From an uncultured Eubacteriales bacterium (GTDB lineage: Bacteria; Bacillota; Clostridia; Oscillospirales; Acutalibacteraceae), in the NCBI GenBank assembly GCA_900315875.1, contig ONAX01000045.1, positions 1 to 49,764 of the forward strand: a DNA stretch of 49,764 nucleotides. The letters run 5' to 3'. This document shows positions 1 through 8,504 of this stretch, one piece after another. Position numbers and translations under genes: made by a program. Below the pieces are notes generated by a model. The model saw only the letters and a program-made list of their open reading frames with translations, was not told the DNA's origin and made no database searches. Numbering within the stretch: the stretch's first letter is position 1; each line of letters starts with the position of its first letter.

Positions 1-1
1 T

Positions 2-1027
2 CTGCTGAAAAGAAAATACGACGAAAATATATCCTTTCTAACCCAGTCGATCATGTACCAGAGCTACGATGTGAACATATCATATTACGCTCTTTCACTC
101 TGGGCTTCTCAGGCAATCGATAAATGGTTTATCCCGCTTTACCGCGCGATGTGCCGTGAGATTGTGAAATCGGATATTCTCTACTGCGACAATGTCTGCC
201 TCAGAAACTATGATCTCAGGTTGTTTCCGTACAGCGGTGATAACCGTTATCTGTGGGTCTATCATACAGACACCGCAGCGAAAACGCCGATGGTTCTGTA
301 CAGCTTCTGCGATAGCAGCGAAAGCAGACATTCGTCAGCTTTCCTGCGAGGCTTTAGCGGAACGGTAGTAGCTGATAAGTTTTCATCTTACAAACCGTCG
401 GACGGTGGAATGAGCATAGCCGGAAGCTGGTCTATGGTCAAAATGCTTTTCGTGGAGGCAAATGATCTTCTTGTGCCGGGCGTTCAGTCAGAGGTTCCGT
501 CCTTCAGGGCAATAAAGTGCTGCAACAAACTGTATCAGATTGAAGCCGGAATAGATGAATTCGACCCCGATATCAGAACCGAGGTAAGAAAGAGGAACAG
601 TATTCCTGTAATAAACGAGCTTGAAAAGCTTATTGCTGATACTGATATACTTGAAAAGGATAAAACTCTGCGCAGTGAATTTGCACAGGCATGTGTGTAT
701 TTTCTGCAGCACGAGGAGGAATTCACAAGATATACAGAGGACGGCAGGCTTAAAATTGACAATACCTGCGCAAAGGAAAAACTTCTTCCTTTTGTGGGAA
801 TGAAGGGAAGAAAGCTTGTCTGTCTTGGTTCTTCTCTTGAAAGGGAGGCTGCAATCTACAGCATTATTGAAAGCGCAAAGCTGTGCGGCCTTGAAGCCGA
901 CAGGTACCTTTGCTTCTGCATGAAAAATATGTCAAATCCTGCTCCGGGAATAAAAATTTCCGATATGTTTCCATGGAATGCACCGGGAGAATGCAGGGAA
1001 GAATTTTCTGATAATAGTGACGTCTGA
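2..1027 (+). CDS. IS66-family-like transposase, C-terminal part (5' end outside window)
   Basis: The reading frame is open from the window edge, so the N-terminus is missing; the first ATG at 53 is probably internal. The order of blocks matches the IS66 DDE transposase core: KWFIPLYRAM, then a first acidic site in ILYCDN (family: ADET), then YSFCDSSESRHSSAFLRGF followed by VVADKFSSY (second acidic site), then IDNTCAKEKLLPF (family: DNN-AER-IRPF), and a tail ending DMFPWNAP, as the family's conserved LLPWN end does. Several usual family residues differ: the conserved His/Trp positions around SWSMVKMLFVEA and the RKNW motif, here RKLV. The copy is therefore divergent and may not be active. No terminal inverted repeat was found downstream. 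Family assignment is fairly sure; activity is unknown. Confidence 0.7.
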   Translation: MLKRKYDENISFLTQSIMYQSYDVNISYYALSLWASQAIDKWFIPLYRAMCREIVKSDILYCDNVCLRNYDLRLFPYSGDNRYLWVYHTDTAAKTPMVLYSFCDSSESRHSSAFLRGFSGTVVADKFSSYKPSDGGMSIAGSWSMVKMLFVEANDLLVPGVQSEVPSFRAIKCCNKLYQIEAGIDEFDPDIRTEVRKRNSIPVINELEKLIADTDILEKDKTLRSEFAQACVYFLQHEEEFTRYTEDGRLKIDNTCAKEKLLPFVGMKGRKLVCLGSSLEREAAIYSIIESAKLCGLEADRYLCFCMKNMSNPAPGIKISDMFPWNAPGECREEFSDNSDV

Positions 1028-1045
1028 TGAATGCATCACTTTTTT
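1025..1045 (+). terminator. Possible terminator of the transposase gene
   Basis: A short hairpin TGATG-AATG-CATCA overlaps the stop codon and is followed after one base by six T. The stem is only 5 bp, so it would be a weak terminator. Confidence 0.4.
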
Positions 1046-1149
1046 GTTTGTTGCTGTTATTTTTAGAAATAATTACCAAATATAGTGGTTAGATATATCT
1101 AATTCCAATAAAAAACAGTTTAAAAAGTCAAAAAATTTATATAAAATCC

Positions 1150-1178
1150 TTGTAATTAATTCTATTTTGCTGTATAAT
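1150..1178 (+). promoter_or_regulatory. Sigma-A-like promoter of hydCBA
   Basis: TTGTAA (1150-1155), a 17-bp spacer and a perfect TATAAT (1173-1178). It lies about 50 bases upstream of the hydC start, with a GGGAGG ribosome site at about 1214-1219. No Rex-like palindrome was seen here, unlike at adhE. Confidence 0.7.
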
Positions 1179-1228
1179 GTATATGGTTTCATATAGTGAA
1201 ATTTAATACATGATGGGAGGAATATCCT

Positions 1229-1738
1229 ATGGCAGAAAATTCCCTGTCTTTTAAGGGGACAAAGGCTCAGGAAGAGGAGCTCATGGCTGTTATCGCCAAG
1301 AACAAAGATCTTCCCGGAGCACTCTTGCCTGTACTTCATGAGGCTCAGGAGATATACGGTTATCTCCCGATCGAGGTTCAGCAGATGGTAGCTGACGGTC
1401 TCGGCATTTCCCTCAGCGAGGTATTCGGCGTAGCAACATTTTATTCAAGGTTCAGCCTTAATCCGAAAGGCAAACACCAGATCAGCATCTGTCTCGGAAC
1501 TGCTTGCTATGTAAAGGGTTCTGACAAGATTCTTGAGAAGGTTGAAGAAAAGCTCGGTATCAAGAGCGGTGAATGCACCCCCGACGGTCTTTTCTCAATC
1601 GATTCATGCCGCTGCGTCGGCGCGTGCGGACTTGCACCTGTTATGATGATCGGTGAAGAGGTTTATGGTAAGCTTACCCCGAAGGAAGTCGGAGCAATTC
1701 TCGACAAGTACATAAACGAGGAAGGGGGCAAGCAGTAA
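1229..1738 (+). CDS. hydC: HydC: NuoE-like [2Fe-2S] subunit of the NAD-linked [FeFe]-hydrogenase
   Basis: 169 aa, homologous to the 24-kDa NuoE subunit of complex I. It is the small electron-carrying subunit of trimeric HydABC hydrogenases. It has an N-terminal helical part (LPVLHEAQEIYGYLP, then FGVATFYSRF) and a thioredoxin-like fold with the four [2Fe-2S] cysteines in CLGTACYVKG and CRCVGACGLAP. The start has a strong GGGAGG site. Its TAA overlaps the ATG of hydB by one base, so the genes are translationally coupled. It has no signal peptide and is cytosolic. The neighbouring hydB and hydA make a role in complex I very unlikely. Confidence 0.93.
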   Translation: MAENSLSFKGTKAQEEELMAVIAKNKDLPGALLPVLHEAQEIYGYLPIEVQQMVADGLGISLSEVFGVATFYSRFSLNPKGKHQISICLGTACYVKGSDKILEKVEEKLGIKSGECTPDGLFSIDSCRCVGACGLAPVMMIGEEVYGKLTPKEVGAILDKYINEEGGKQ

Positions 1739-3630
1739 TGACTATTGAAGAACTTAATAAGATCAAAAAAGAATACGAAGAACTCGTAATGGTCAGAAAG
1801 GTCGTTAAGGAGCAGGGCGAGGAAATGGCTAAGCATACCGGATACCGTAAGCAGGTGCTTGTATGCGGCGGTACAGGTTGTACCTCATCCGGCAGCAAAA
1901 AGGTTATCGCTGCTCTCGAAAAGGCTCTTAAGGACAACGGTATCGAGGACGAGATTCTCGTAGTAAGAACAGGCTGCTTCGGTCTGTGCTCACTCGGTCC
2001 GATCATGATTGTTTATCCGGAAGGCTGCTTCTATTCACAGGCTACTCCCGAGGGTGTAGAAAGAATAGTTAAAGAGCATCTCAAGGAAGGCAATGTTGTA
2101 AAGGAGCTTCTTTACAAGGAAACCGTACATGAGGACGGTTCTATCATTTCACTTTCAGAAACTAATTTCTACAAAAAGCAGATGAGAATAGCTCTCAGAA
2201 ACTGCGGTGTTATCGATCCTGAAAACATCAAGGAGTACATTGCTCTTGACGGTTATCAGGCTCTCTATAAGGCTCTTACTTCTATGACTCCTGATCAGGT
2301 TATTCAGGAAGTTCTCGATTCCGGTCTTCGTGGCAGAGGCGGCGGCGGATTCCCCACAGGTCTTAAGTGGAAGTTCGCTAAAGGCTCTGAGGGTCCGATC
2401 AAGTATGTTGCCTGTAACGCTGACGAAGGCGACCCCGGCGCATTCATGGACAGATCGATCCTTGAGGGCGACCCGCAGTGTATCATCGAGGCTATGGCTA
2501 TTGCAGCTTATGCTATCGGTGCAAGCAGAGGCTTTGTATATGTTCGTGCAGAGTACCCGATCGCTGTTCAGAGACTCCAGATCGCTATTGAGCAGGCTAA
2601 GGAGTTTGGCTTCCTCGGAGAGAACATCTTCGGCACAGGCTTTAATTTCGATATGGAGATCAGACTCGGCGCAGGCGCATTCGTTTGCGGTGAAGAGACA
2701 GCTCTTATGACTTCTATCGAAGGTAACCGTGGTGAGCCCCGTCCCCGTCCGCCGTTCCCGGCAGTCAAGGGTCTTTTCGGCAAGCCCACAGTTCTTAATA
2801 ACGTTGAAACATACGCTAATATCGCTCAGATTATTTATAAGGGCGCAGATTGGTATTCTTCTATCGGTACAGAGAAGAGCAGAGGTACTAAGGTATTCGC
2901 TCTCGGCGGCAAGATCACAAACGTAGGTCTTGTTGAAATTCCGATGGGTACAACTCTCCGCGAGATCATCGAGGAAATCGGCGGCGGTATCCCGAACGGC
3001 AAGAAGTTCAAGGCTGCACAGACCGGCGGTCCTTCCGGCGGATGTATCCCGGCAGAGCATATCGATACTCCGATCGACTATGACGGACTTATCGCTATCG
3101 GCTCAATGATGGGTTCGGGCGGTATGATCATCCTCGACGAGGATACCTGTATGGTAGATATCGCTAAGTTCTACCTCGAGTTCACGGTTGATGAGAGCTG
3201 CGGTAAGTGTACTCCCTGCCGTGTAGGTACAAGAAAGCTTCTCCAGTACCTCGACAAGATCACAAAGGGTCAGGGCGAGATGGAGGATCTTGAGAAGATC
3301 GATGAGCTTGCTAAGCACATGCAGAAGTCTTCTCTCTGTGCTCTCGGTCAGACAGCTCCGAACCCGATTCTTTCTACAATGAAGTTCTTCAAGGACGAGT
3401 ATGTTGCTCATATCCAGGATAAGACATGTCCTGCGGGCGTATGTAAGTCCCTCATCAGATATGAGATTATTGCTGATAAATGTAAGGGCTGTACTCTTTG
3501 CGCAAGAAACTGCCCTGTTAAGGCTATTACCGGAACAGTCAAGCAGCCTCACGTTATTGATTCCACAAAGTGTATCAAGTGCGGCGTCTGCATGAGCAAC
3601 TGTAAGTTCGGCGCTATCATAACGAAATAA
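1738..3630 (+). CDS. hydB: HydB: NuoF-like FMN/NADH-binding subunit of the [FeFe]-hydrogenase
   Basis: 630 aa. Domains in order: an N-terminal thioredoxin-like [2Fe-2S] domain (Cys43, Cys48, then CFGLC); the NuoF flavin/NADH core with GRGGGGFPTG near residue 199 and NADEGDPGAFMDR; an SLBB-like region; the [4Fe-4S] domain ESCGKCTPC near residue 486 with a later SLCALG Cys; and two C-terminal ferredoxin-type [4Fe-4S] motifs from residue 582 (CKGCTLCARNC and CIKCGVCMSNC). In characterised HydABC enzymes this subunit oxidises NADH and takes part in flavin-based electron bifurcation with reduced ferredoxin. It sits between hydC and hydA, 14 bases from the next start. A bifurcating role is inferred from the subunit make-up, not shown here. 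Confidence 0.94.
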   Translation: MTIEELNKIKKEYEELVMVRKVVKEQGEEMAKHTGYRKQVLVCGGTGCTSSGSKKVIAALEKALKDNGIEDEILVVRTGCFGLCSLGPIMIVYPEGCFYSQATPEGVERIVKEHLKEGNVVKELLYKETVHEDGSIISLSETNFYKKQMRIALRNCGVIDPENIKEYIALDGYQALYKALTSMTPDQVIQEVLDSGLRGRGGGGFPTGLKWKFAKGSEGPIKYVACNADEGDPGAFMDRSILEGDPQCIIEAMAIAAYAIGASRGFVYVRAEYPIAVQRLQIAIEQAKEFGFLGENIFGTGFNFDMEIRLGAGAFVCGEETALMTSIEGNRGEPRPRPPFPAVKGLFGKPTVLNNVETYANIAQIIYKGADWYSSIGTEKSRGTKVFALGGKITNVGLVEIPMGTTLREIIEEIGGGIPNGKKFKAAQTGGPSGGCIPAEHIDTPIDYDGLIAIGSMMGSGGMIILDEDTCMVDIAKFYLEFTVDESCGKCTPCRVGTRKLLQYLDKITKGQGEMEDLEKIDELAKHMQKSSLCALGQTAPNPILSTMKFFKDEYVAHIQDKTCPAGVCKSLIRYEIIADKCKGCTLCARNCPVKAITGTVKQPHVIDSTKCIKCGVCMSNCKFGAIITK

Positions 3631-3644
3631 GGAGGGGATAATTC

Positions 3645-5411
3645 ATGGAAACAGTTAATCTGAAAATAAATAATATCCCTGTTGAAGTACCGAAGGGCTA
3701 TACAATTCTCCAGGCTGCAAAGGCTGCTAACATCGAGATCCCGACTTTGTGCTACCTCAAGGATATCAACTGCATCGGTGCATGCCGTGTATGTATGGTA
3801 GAAGCTAAGGATAAGAATGACAGACCGATGAGAGGTCTCCTCGCTGCCTGTGTTTATCCTGTAGAGGAAGGCATGCAGGTTTTCACAAATACTCCTGCTG
3901 TCATAAAGTCAAGAAAGACTACCATCGAGCTGCTCCTTTCTACTCACCAGAAAAAGTGTCTTTCCTGCGTACGCAGCAACAACTGTGAGCTCCAGAAGCT
4001 TGCTCTTGAGTATGGCTGTGATGAGGACAGATTCACATCCGAGGACGCTATCTACGAGATAGACGAGCAGTCACCCTATATCGTTCGTAACAACAACAAG
4101 TGCGTAAACTGCATGCGCTGCGTTGCTGCATGTAAGAACGTTCAGACCGTTTCTGTTATCGGCGCTATCAGAAGAGGCTACCAGGTACATGTCGGCAGCC
4201 CGTTTGATAAGAGCCTTAATGATTCTCCGTGTGTAGGCTGCGGTCAGTGTATCGTAAGCTGTCCTGTCGGCGCACTTACAGAAAAGAGCGACGAGGACCG
4301 AGTATGGGACGCTATCAACGATCCCGAGAAGGTTGTTATGTTCTTTACAGCTCCTTCCATCAAGGCTACTCTCGGCGAGAGCTTTGATCTCCCGATCGGC
4401 ACAAATGTAGAGGGCAAGATGCCTGCTGCTATCCGTCGTCTCGGCGAGGGCGTAAAGGCTTATAACATGGATTTCACTGCTGACCTCACCATCATGGAAG
4501 AGGCGAACGAGCTTATCCAGAGAATAACCACCGGCGGTACTCTCCCGATGTTTACATCCTGCTGCCCCGGTTGGGTTAAGTTTGTAGAGCATTATTACCC
4601 TGACTTCATCCCGAACCTTTCAACCTGCAAATCTCCGCAGGCTATGTTCGGCGCAGTTCTCAAGGGTTACTATGCACAGAAGACAGGAATTGACCCGAAC
4701 AAGATGTTCGTTGTCAGCGTAATTCCCTGTACTGCTAAGAAGTTCGAGTGCACTCGTCCTCAGCTCCGCTCAGGCGATGGCGATTATGACGATGTTGATG
4801 TAGCACTCACAACAAGAGAGCTTGCAAGAATGATAAAGCGAGCTCATATCGATTTTGCTGATCTTCAGGACGAGGATTATGATCTCCCGTTCGATAAGGC
4901 ATCCGGCGGCGGCGTTATCTTCGGCGCAACAGGCGGCGTTCTCGAAGCTGCTCTCAGAACAGCAGCAAGAACTCTCGACGGCGACTTCAAGAAGATCGAC
5001 TTCGAAGAGGTAAGAGGACCTGAAGCTATCCGTGAGGTAACTTACGAAGTAGCAGGTATTCCTGTAAAGGTTGCTGTAACATCCGGTCTTGGCAATGCAA
5101 GAAAGATTCTTGAGAAGATTAAGAAGGGCGAGGCAGATTATCAGATGGTAGAGATTATGGCGTGTCCCGGCGGTTGTATCAACGGCGGCGGTCAGCCTCT
5201 CCAGAGCGACAGCGTAAGAAATTATGTTGACTATAAGGCTCTGCGCAGTAAGGCACTCTATGATCAGGATAAGACCAGCGCATTCAGATGCAGTGACGAA
5301 AGCCCCGTTTGTAAGATGGTTTATGACGAGTTCTTTGAGGCTCCCGGTAAGGAGAAGGCTCATAAGTATCTGCATACCTCTTATGTTGAAAGAGGCAATA
5401 AGATGAACTAA
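3645..5411 (+). CDS. hydA: HydA: catalytic [FeFe]-hydrogenase subunit
   Basis: 588 aa, preceded by GGAGGGG. The N-terminus is a plant-type [2Fe-2S] ferredoxin domain (CYLKDINCIGACRVC). Next come a His/Cys-type cluster region near residue 105 (KKCLSCVRSNNC), two [4Fe-4S] motifs near 153 and 196, and the H-cluster domain. H-cluster motifs: L1 TSCCPGW at 304-310, L2 IPCTAKKFE near 360, L3 EIMACPGGCINGGGQP from 503. In L2 the usual Met before Pro-Cys is Ile. The small-subunit-like tail is present. The protein has no Tat or Sec signal, so it is cytosolic. With HydB and HydC it would form an NAD(H)/ferredoxin-linked H2-evolving enzyme. The HydEFG maturases are not in this window. Confidence 0.95.
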   Translation: METVNLKINNIPVEVPKGYTILQAAKAANIEIPTLCYLKDINCIGACRVCMVEAKDKNDRPMRGLLAACVYPVEEGMQVFTNTPAVIKSRKTTIELLLSTHQKKCLSCVRSNNCELQKLALEYGCDEDRFTSEDAIYEIDEQSPYIVRNNNKCVNCMRCVAACKNVQTVSVIGAIRRGYQVHVGSPFDKSLNDSPCVGCGQCIVSCPVGALTEKSDEDRVWDAINDPEKVVMFFTAPSIKATLGESFDLPIGTNVEGKMPAAIRRLGEGVKAYNMDFTADLTIMEEANELIQRITTGGTLPMFTSCCPGWVKFVEHYYPDFIPNLSTCKSPQAMFGAVLKGYYAQKTGIDPNKMFVVSVIPCTAKKFECTRPQLRSGDGDYDDVDVALTTRELARMIKRAHIDFADLQDEDYDLPFDKASGGGVIFGATGGVLEAALRTAARTLDGDFKKIDFEEVRGPEAIREVTYEVAGIPVKVAVTSGLGNARKILEKIKKGEADYQMVEIMACPGGCINGGGQPLQSDSVRNYVDYKALRSKALYDQDKTSAFRCSDESPVCKMVYDEFFEAPGKEKAHKYLHTSYVERGNKMN

Positions 5412-5425
5412 GCTTAGGCTACAAG

Positions 5426-5458
5426 TCAGGCGCTCGAATTTCGGGCGTCTGATTTTTT
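5426..5458 (+). terminator. Terminator of the hydCBA operon
   Basis: Thirteen-base arms 5426-5438 and 5440-5452 are complementary, with two G-U pairs; in practice a stem of about 11 bp with an AATTT loop. Six T follow at once (5453-5458). Confidence 0.9.
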
Positions 5459-5697
5459 AAAAATCAAGATAATAATATCTGATTTTTGTTTATTCCTACA
5501 ATGTTTCGGATGAAATATGGCTTTAATACGGCATTTTATACACCGGACATGTATTTTTGATGTATTTTTATCCAAAAAAGATGATAATTCTTGAAGTTAT
5601 TGATAATATCCTACAAGGTGCTGTGCGAGGATATATTCACACTTCAATTTTAGAGAGAAAAGCTCACGCTTTTCCCGAAAACAGCCGAAAAATATTA
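5459..5697. other. AT-rich intergenic region before adhE
   Basis: About 240 bases between the hydA terminator and the adhE promoter. No open frame, RNA-like fold or repeat stood out. A short inverted AAAGC/GCTTT element lies near 5659-5673. Confidence 0.4.
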
Positions 5698-5715
5698 TTG
5701 ACAAGTTTTTAACAA
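5698..5715. promoter_or_regulatory. Rex-type operator overlapping the adhE -35 box
   Basis: TTGACAA-GTTT-TTAACAA resembles the Rex consensus TTGTTAA-N4-TTAACAA. The right half is perfect and the left half matches 5 of 7. It covers the -35 box and the spacer start, where a bound repressor would block RNA polymerase. Rex senses NADH/NAD+, and adhE is a classical Rex target in clostridia. No rex gene lies in the window. Confidence 0.65.
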
Positions 5716-5726
5716 ATTATTATAAT
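5698..5726 (+). promoter_or_regulatory. Strong sigma-A promoter of adhE
   Basis: Consensus TTGACA (5698-5703), a 17-bp spacer, consensus TATAAT (5721-5726). The start codon is about 67 bases downstream of the -10 box. Confidence 0.92.
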
Positions 5727-5793
5727 ATAAATGTAATCATTGGTAATGGTTACTATCTGAGAAAAAATGAAACGATACGGAGGAACAACGACT

Positions 5794-8439
5794 ATGGCTA
5801 ATGTAAACGAAGTCGAAGTTAAAACAGCAGGTCTTGTTGAAGATCTTGACAGCTTCAACGCTAAACTTGCTCAGGTCAGGGAGGCACAGAAGGTTTTCTC
5901 TACCTATACACAGGAGCAGGTCGATAAGATATTCAAAGCTGCTGCTATTGCTGCCAATCAGGCACGTATTCCGCTGGCAAAGATGGCTGTTGAAGAAACA
6001 GGAATGGGTGTTGCCGAGGATAAGGTTATCAAGAATCATTATGCAAGCGAATATATCTACAATAAATATAAGGATACAAAGACCTGCGGCGTTATTGAAT
6101 ATGACAGCGCGTTCGGTCTGAAGAAAGTTGCAGAGCCTATCGGTGTTATCGGTGCAGTTATCCCGACAACCAACCCGACTTCTACTGCTATCTTCAAGGC
6201 TCTTATCTGCCTGAAGACCAGAAACGGTATTATCATCAGTCCCCATCCGCGTGCTAAGAAGTCAACTATTGCTGCTGCAAAGATCGTTCTTGACGCTGCA
6301 GTTGCTGCAGGTGCACCGGAGAACATCATCGGCTGGATTGATGTTCCGTCTCTTGAGCTTACCAATGAGCTTATGAGAAATGCTGATACTATACTCGCAA
6401 CAGGCGGTCCCGGCATGGTTAAGGCTGCATATTCCTCAGGCAAGCCCGCACTCGGCGTTGGTGCCGGCAATACTCCTGTTATAATTGACAGCACTGCCGA
6501 TATCCGAGTTGCTGTAAGCTCCATCATTCACTCCAAGACATTTGATAACGGTATGATCTGCGCATCAGAGCAGAGCGTAACTGTTCTTTCAGATATTTAT
6601 GATGAGGTAAAGAATGAGTTTGCTGCAAGAGGCTGCTACTTCCTGAAGGACGACGAACTTGAAAAGGTCAGAAAGACTATCATTATCAACGGCGCACTCA
6701 ATGCAAAGATCGTTGGTCAGAAGGCTCATACCATCGCAGCACTTGCCGGCGTTGAGGTTCCCGAGTCAACAAAGATTCTCATCGGTGAGGTTGAGTCCGT
6801 TGATATCAGCGAAGAATTCGCACATGAAAAGCTTTCTCCGGTTCTTGCAATGTACAAGGCAGAAACATTCGACGAGGCTCTCCAGAAGGCTGCACAGCTT
6901 GTTGCAGACGGCGGCTACGGCCATACATCTTCTCTCTATATCCATCCGGCACAGACAGAGAAGATCGAAAAGCACTATAATGCTATGAAGACCTGCCGTA
7001 TACTTATCAATACTCCGTCCTCACACGGCGGTATCGGCGACCTTTATAACTTTGCTATGACTCCTTCACTTACCCTCGGCTGCGGCTCATGGGGCGGCAA
7101 CTCCGTATCTGAAAATGTCGGCGTAAAGCATCTTCTTAACATCAAGCAGGTTGCTGAGCGCAGAGAAAATATGCTCTGGTTCCGCACTCCTGAGAAGGTT
7201 TACTTCAAGAAGGGCTGCATGCCTGTTGCTCTTGACGAGCTTGGCACAGTAATGGGCAAGAAAAAGGCATTCATCGTAACAGACTCATTCCTCTATAAGA
7301 ATGGTTATGTAAAGCCCATCGAGGATAAACTCGACGAAATGGGAATTCAGCATACATGCTTCTACGACGTACAGCCCGATCCGACCCTTGCTTCTGCAAA
7401 GGAAGGCGCAAAGGCTATGTCGCTGTTCGAGCCGGACTGCATTATCGCTCTCGGCGGCGGTTCTGCAATGGATGCCGGTAAGATCATGTGGGTTCTCTAT
7501 GAGCATCCCGAAGCTGATTTCATGGACATGGCTATGTGCTTCATGGATATCAGAAAGAGAATCTACACATTCCCGAAGATGGGCGAGAAGGCTTATTTCA
7601 TCGCTATCCCGACTTCTTCAGGTACAGGTTCAGAGGTTACTCCCTTCGCCGTTATTACAGACGAAAAGACACATATCAAATATCCGCTTGCTGACTATCA
7701 GCTTCTCCCGAATATGGCTATCATCGATGCAGATAACATGATGAACCAGCCCAAGGGTCTGACAAGCGCTTCAGGTATCGACGCTCTTGTTCATGCTCTC
7801 GAAGCATATGCGTCCATCATGGCTACTCCGTATACAGATGGTCTTGCTCTTCAGGCTATGAAGACAATATTCACATATCTGCCTTCTGCTTATGAAAATG
7901 GCGCAAACGATCCTATTGCTCGTGAAAAAATGGCAGATGCTTCAACAATGGCAGGTATGGCATTTGCAAATGCATTCCTCGGTGTTTGTCATTCTATGGC
8001 ACATAAGCTCGGCGCTTATCACCACATTCCTCACGGAATAGCGAATGCACTGCTGCTGTCATATGTAATGCGCTTCAATGCTGAGCCTGTTCCGCCGAAG
8101 ATGGGTACCTTCTCTCAGTATGCATTCCCGCACACACTCGAAAGATACTGCGAATGCGCACACTTCTGCGGCGTTTGCGGCAAGGATGACAACGAGACAC
8201 TCGAGCTCTTTATCCAGAAGATCGAACAGCTCAAGGATGTCTGCGGCATCAAGAAGACAATTGCCGATTACGGTGTAAAGGAAGAGGACTTCCTTGCTTC
8301 TCTCGATGAAATGGTAGAGAATGCGTTCAACGATCAGTGCACAGGTGCTAACCCGAGATATCCGCTCTTTGCAGAGATCAGATATATGTTCCTGCAGGCA
8401 TATTACGGCGACAACATCCCTGCTGAGCTTGTAAAATAA
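5794..8439 (+). CDS. adhE: AdhE: bifunctional acetaldehyde/alcohol dehydrogenase
   Basis: 881 aa from the ATG at 5794, chosen because GGAGG (5779-5783) sits 10 bases ahead; an upstream in-frame ATG at 5767 lacks a site. The N-terminal CoA-acylating aldehyde dehydrogenase domain (about 1-440) has the nucleophile Cys256 in NGMICASEQ. The C-terminal Fe-dependent alcohol dehydrogenase domain (about 458 onward) has the cofactor motif ALGGGSAMDAGK and the metal ligands Asp663 and His667 (GIDALVHALEAY), His733 and His747 (CHSMAHKLG to IPHG). It converts acetyl-CoA to ethanol using two NADH. The family assembles into spirosome filaments. Transcription starts from its own promoter with a Rex-like operator. 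Confidence 0.97.
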   Translation: MANVNEVEVKTAGLVEDLDSFNAKLAQVREAQKVFSTYTQEQVDKIFKAAAIAANQARIPLAKMAVEETGMGVAEDKVIKNHYASEYIYNKYKDTKTCGVIEYDSAFGLKKVAEPIGVIGAVIPTTNPTSTAIFKALICLKTRNGIIISPHPRAKKSTIAAAKIVLDAAVAAGAPENIIGWIDVPSLELTNELMRNADTILATGGPGMVKAAYSSGKPALGVGAGNTPVIIDSTADIRVAVSSIIHSKTFDNGMICASEQSVTVLSDIYDEVKNEFAARGCYFLKDDELEKVRKTIIINGALNAKIVGQKAHTIAALAGVEVPESTKILIGEVESVDISEEFAHEKLSPVLAMYKAETFDEALQKAAQLVADGGYGHTSSLYIHPAQTEKIEKHYNAMKTCRILINTPSSHGGIGDLYNFAMTPSLTLGCGSWGGNSVSENVGVKHLLNIKQVAERRENMLWFRTPEKVYFKKGCMPVALDELGTVMGKKKAFIVTDSFLYKNGYVKPIEDKLDEMGIQHTCFYDVQPDPTLASAKEGAKAMSLFEPDCIIALGGGSAMDAGKIMWVLYEHPEADFMDMAMCFMDIRKRIYTFPKMGEKAYFIAIPTSSGTGSEVTPFAVITDEKTHIKYPLADYQLLPNMAIIDADNMMNQPKGLTSASGIDALVHALEAYASIMATPYTDGLALQAMKTIFTYLPSAYENGANDPIAREKMADASTMAGMAFANAFLGVCHSMAHKLGAYHHIPHGIANALLLSYVMRFNAEPVPPKMGTFSQYAFPHTLERYCECAHFCGVCGKDDNETLELFIQKIEQLKDVCGIKKTIADYGVKEEDFLASLDEMVENAFNDQCTGANPRYPLFAEIRYMFLQAYYGDNIPAELVK

Positions 8440-8449
8440 TTATCCGATA

Positions 8450-8479
8450 TCCTGCTCCGGCTGCTTTGTCGGGGCAGGA
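8450..8479 (+). other. Stem-loop between adhE and its degenerate partner
   Basis: Ten-base arms TCCTGCTCCG (8450-8459) and CGGGGCAGGA (8470-8479) pair with one G-U pair and a 10-base loop. Only a weak T stretch follows (about 8487-8492). It could be an attenuator lowering expression of the downstream gene or an mRNA-stability hairpin; the sequence does not decide. Confidence 0.55.
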
Positions 8480-8504
8480 TGACGATGTTTTTCCTGGAGG
8501 TCAT

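Noticed and set aside
2155..3060. 301-codon open frame on the minus strand inside hydB
   Set aside because: Antisense shadow of a well-conserved gene; no ribosome site or recognisable domain. The same holds for 40272-41363 (inside ileS/divIVA) and 48139-49062 (inside pflB/pflA).
1229..5411. Complex I (NADH:quinone oxidoreductase) genes
   Set aside because: NuoE/NuoF-like subunits are present, but the third gene has complete H-cluster motifs and there are no membrane subunits, so this is a soluble hydrogenase.
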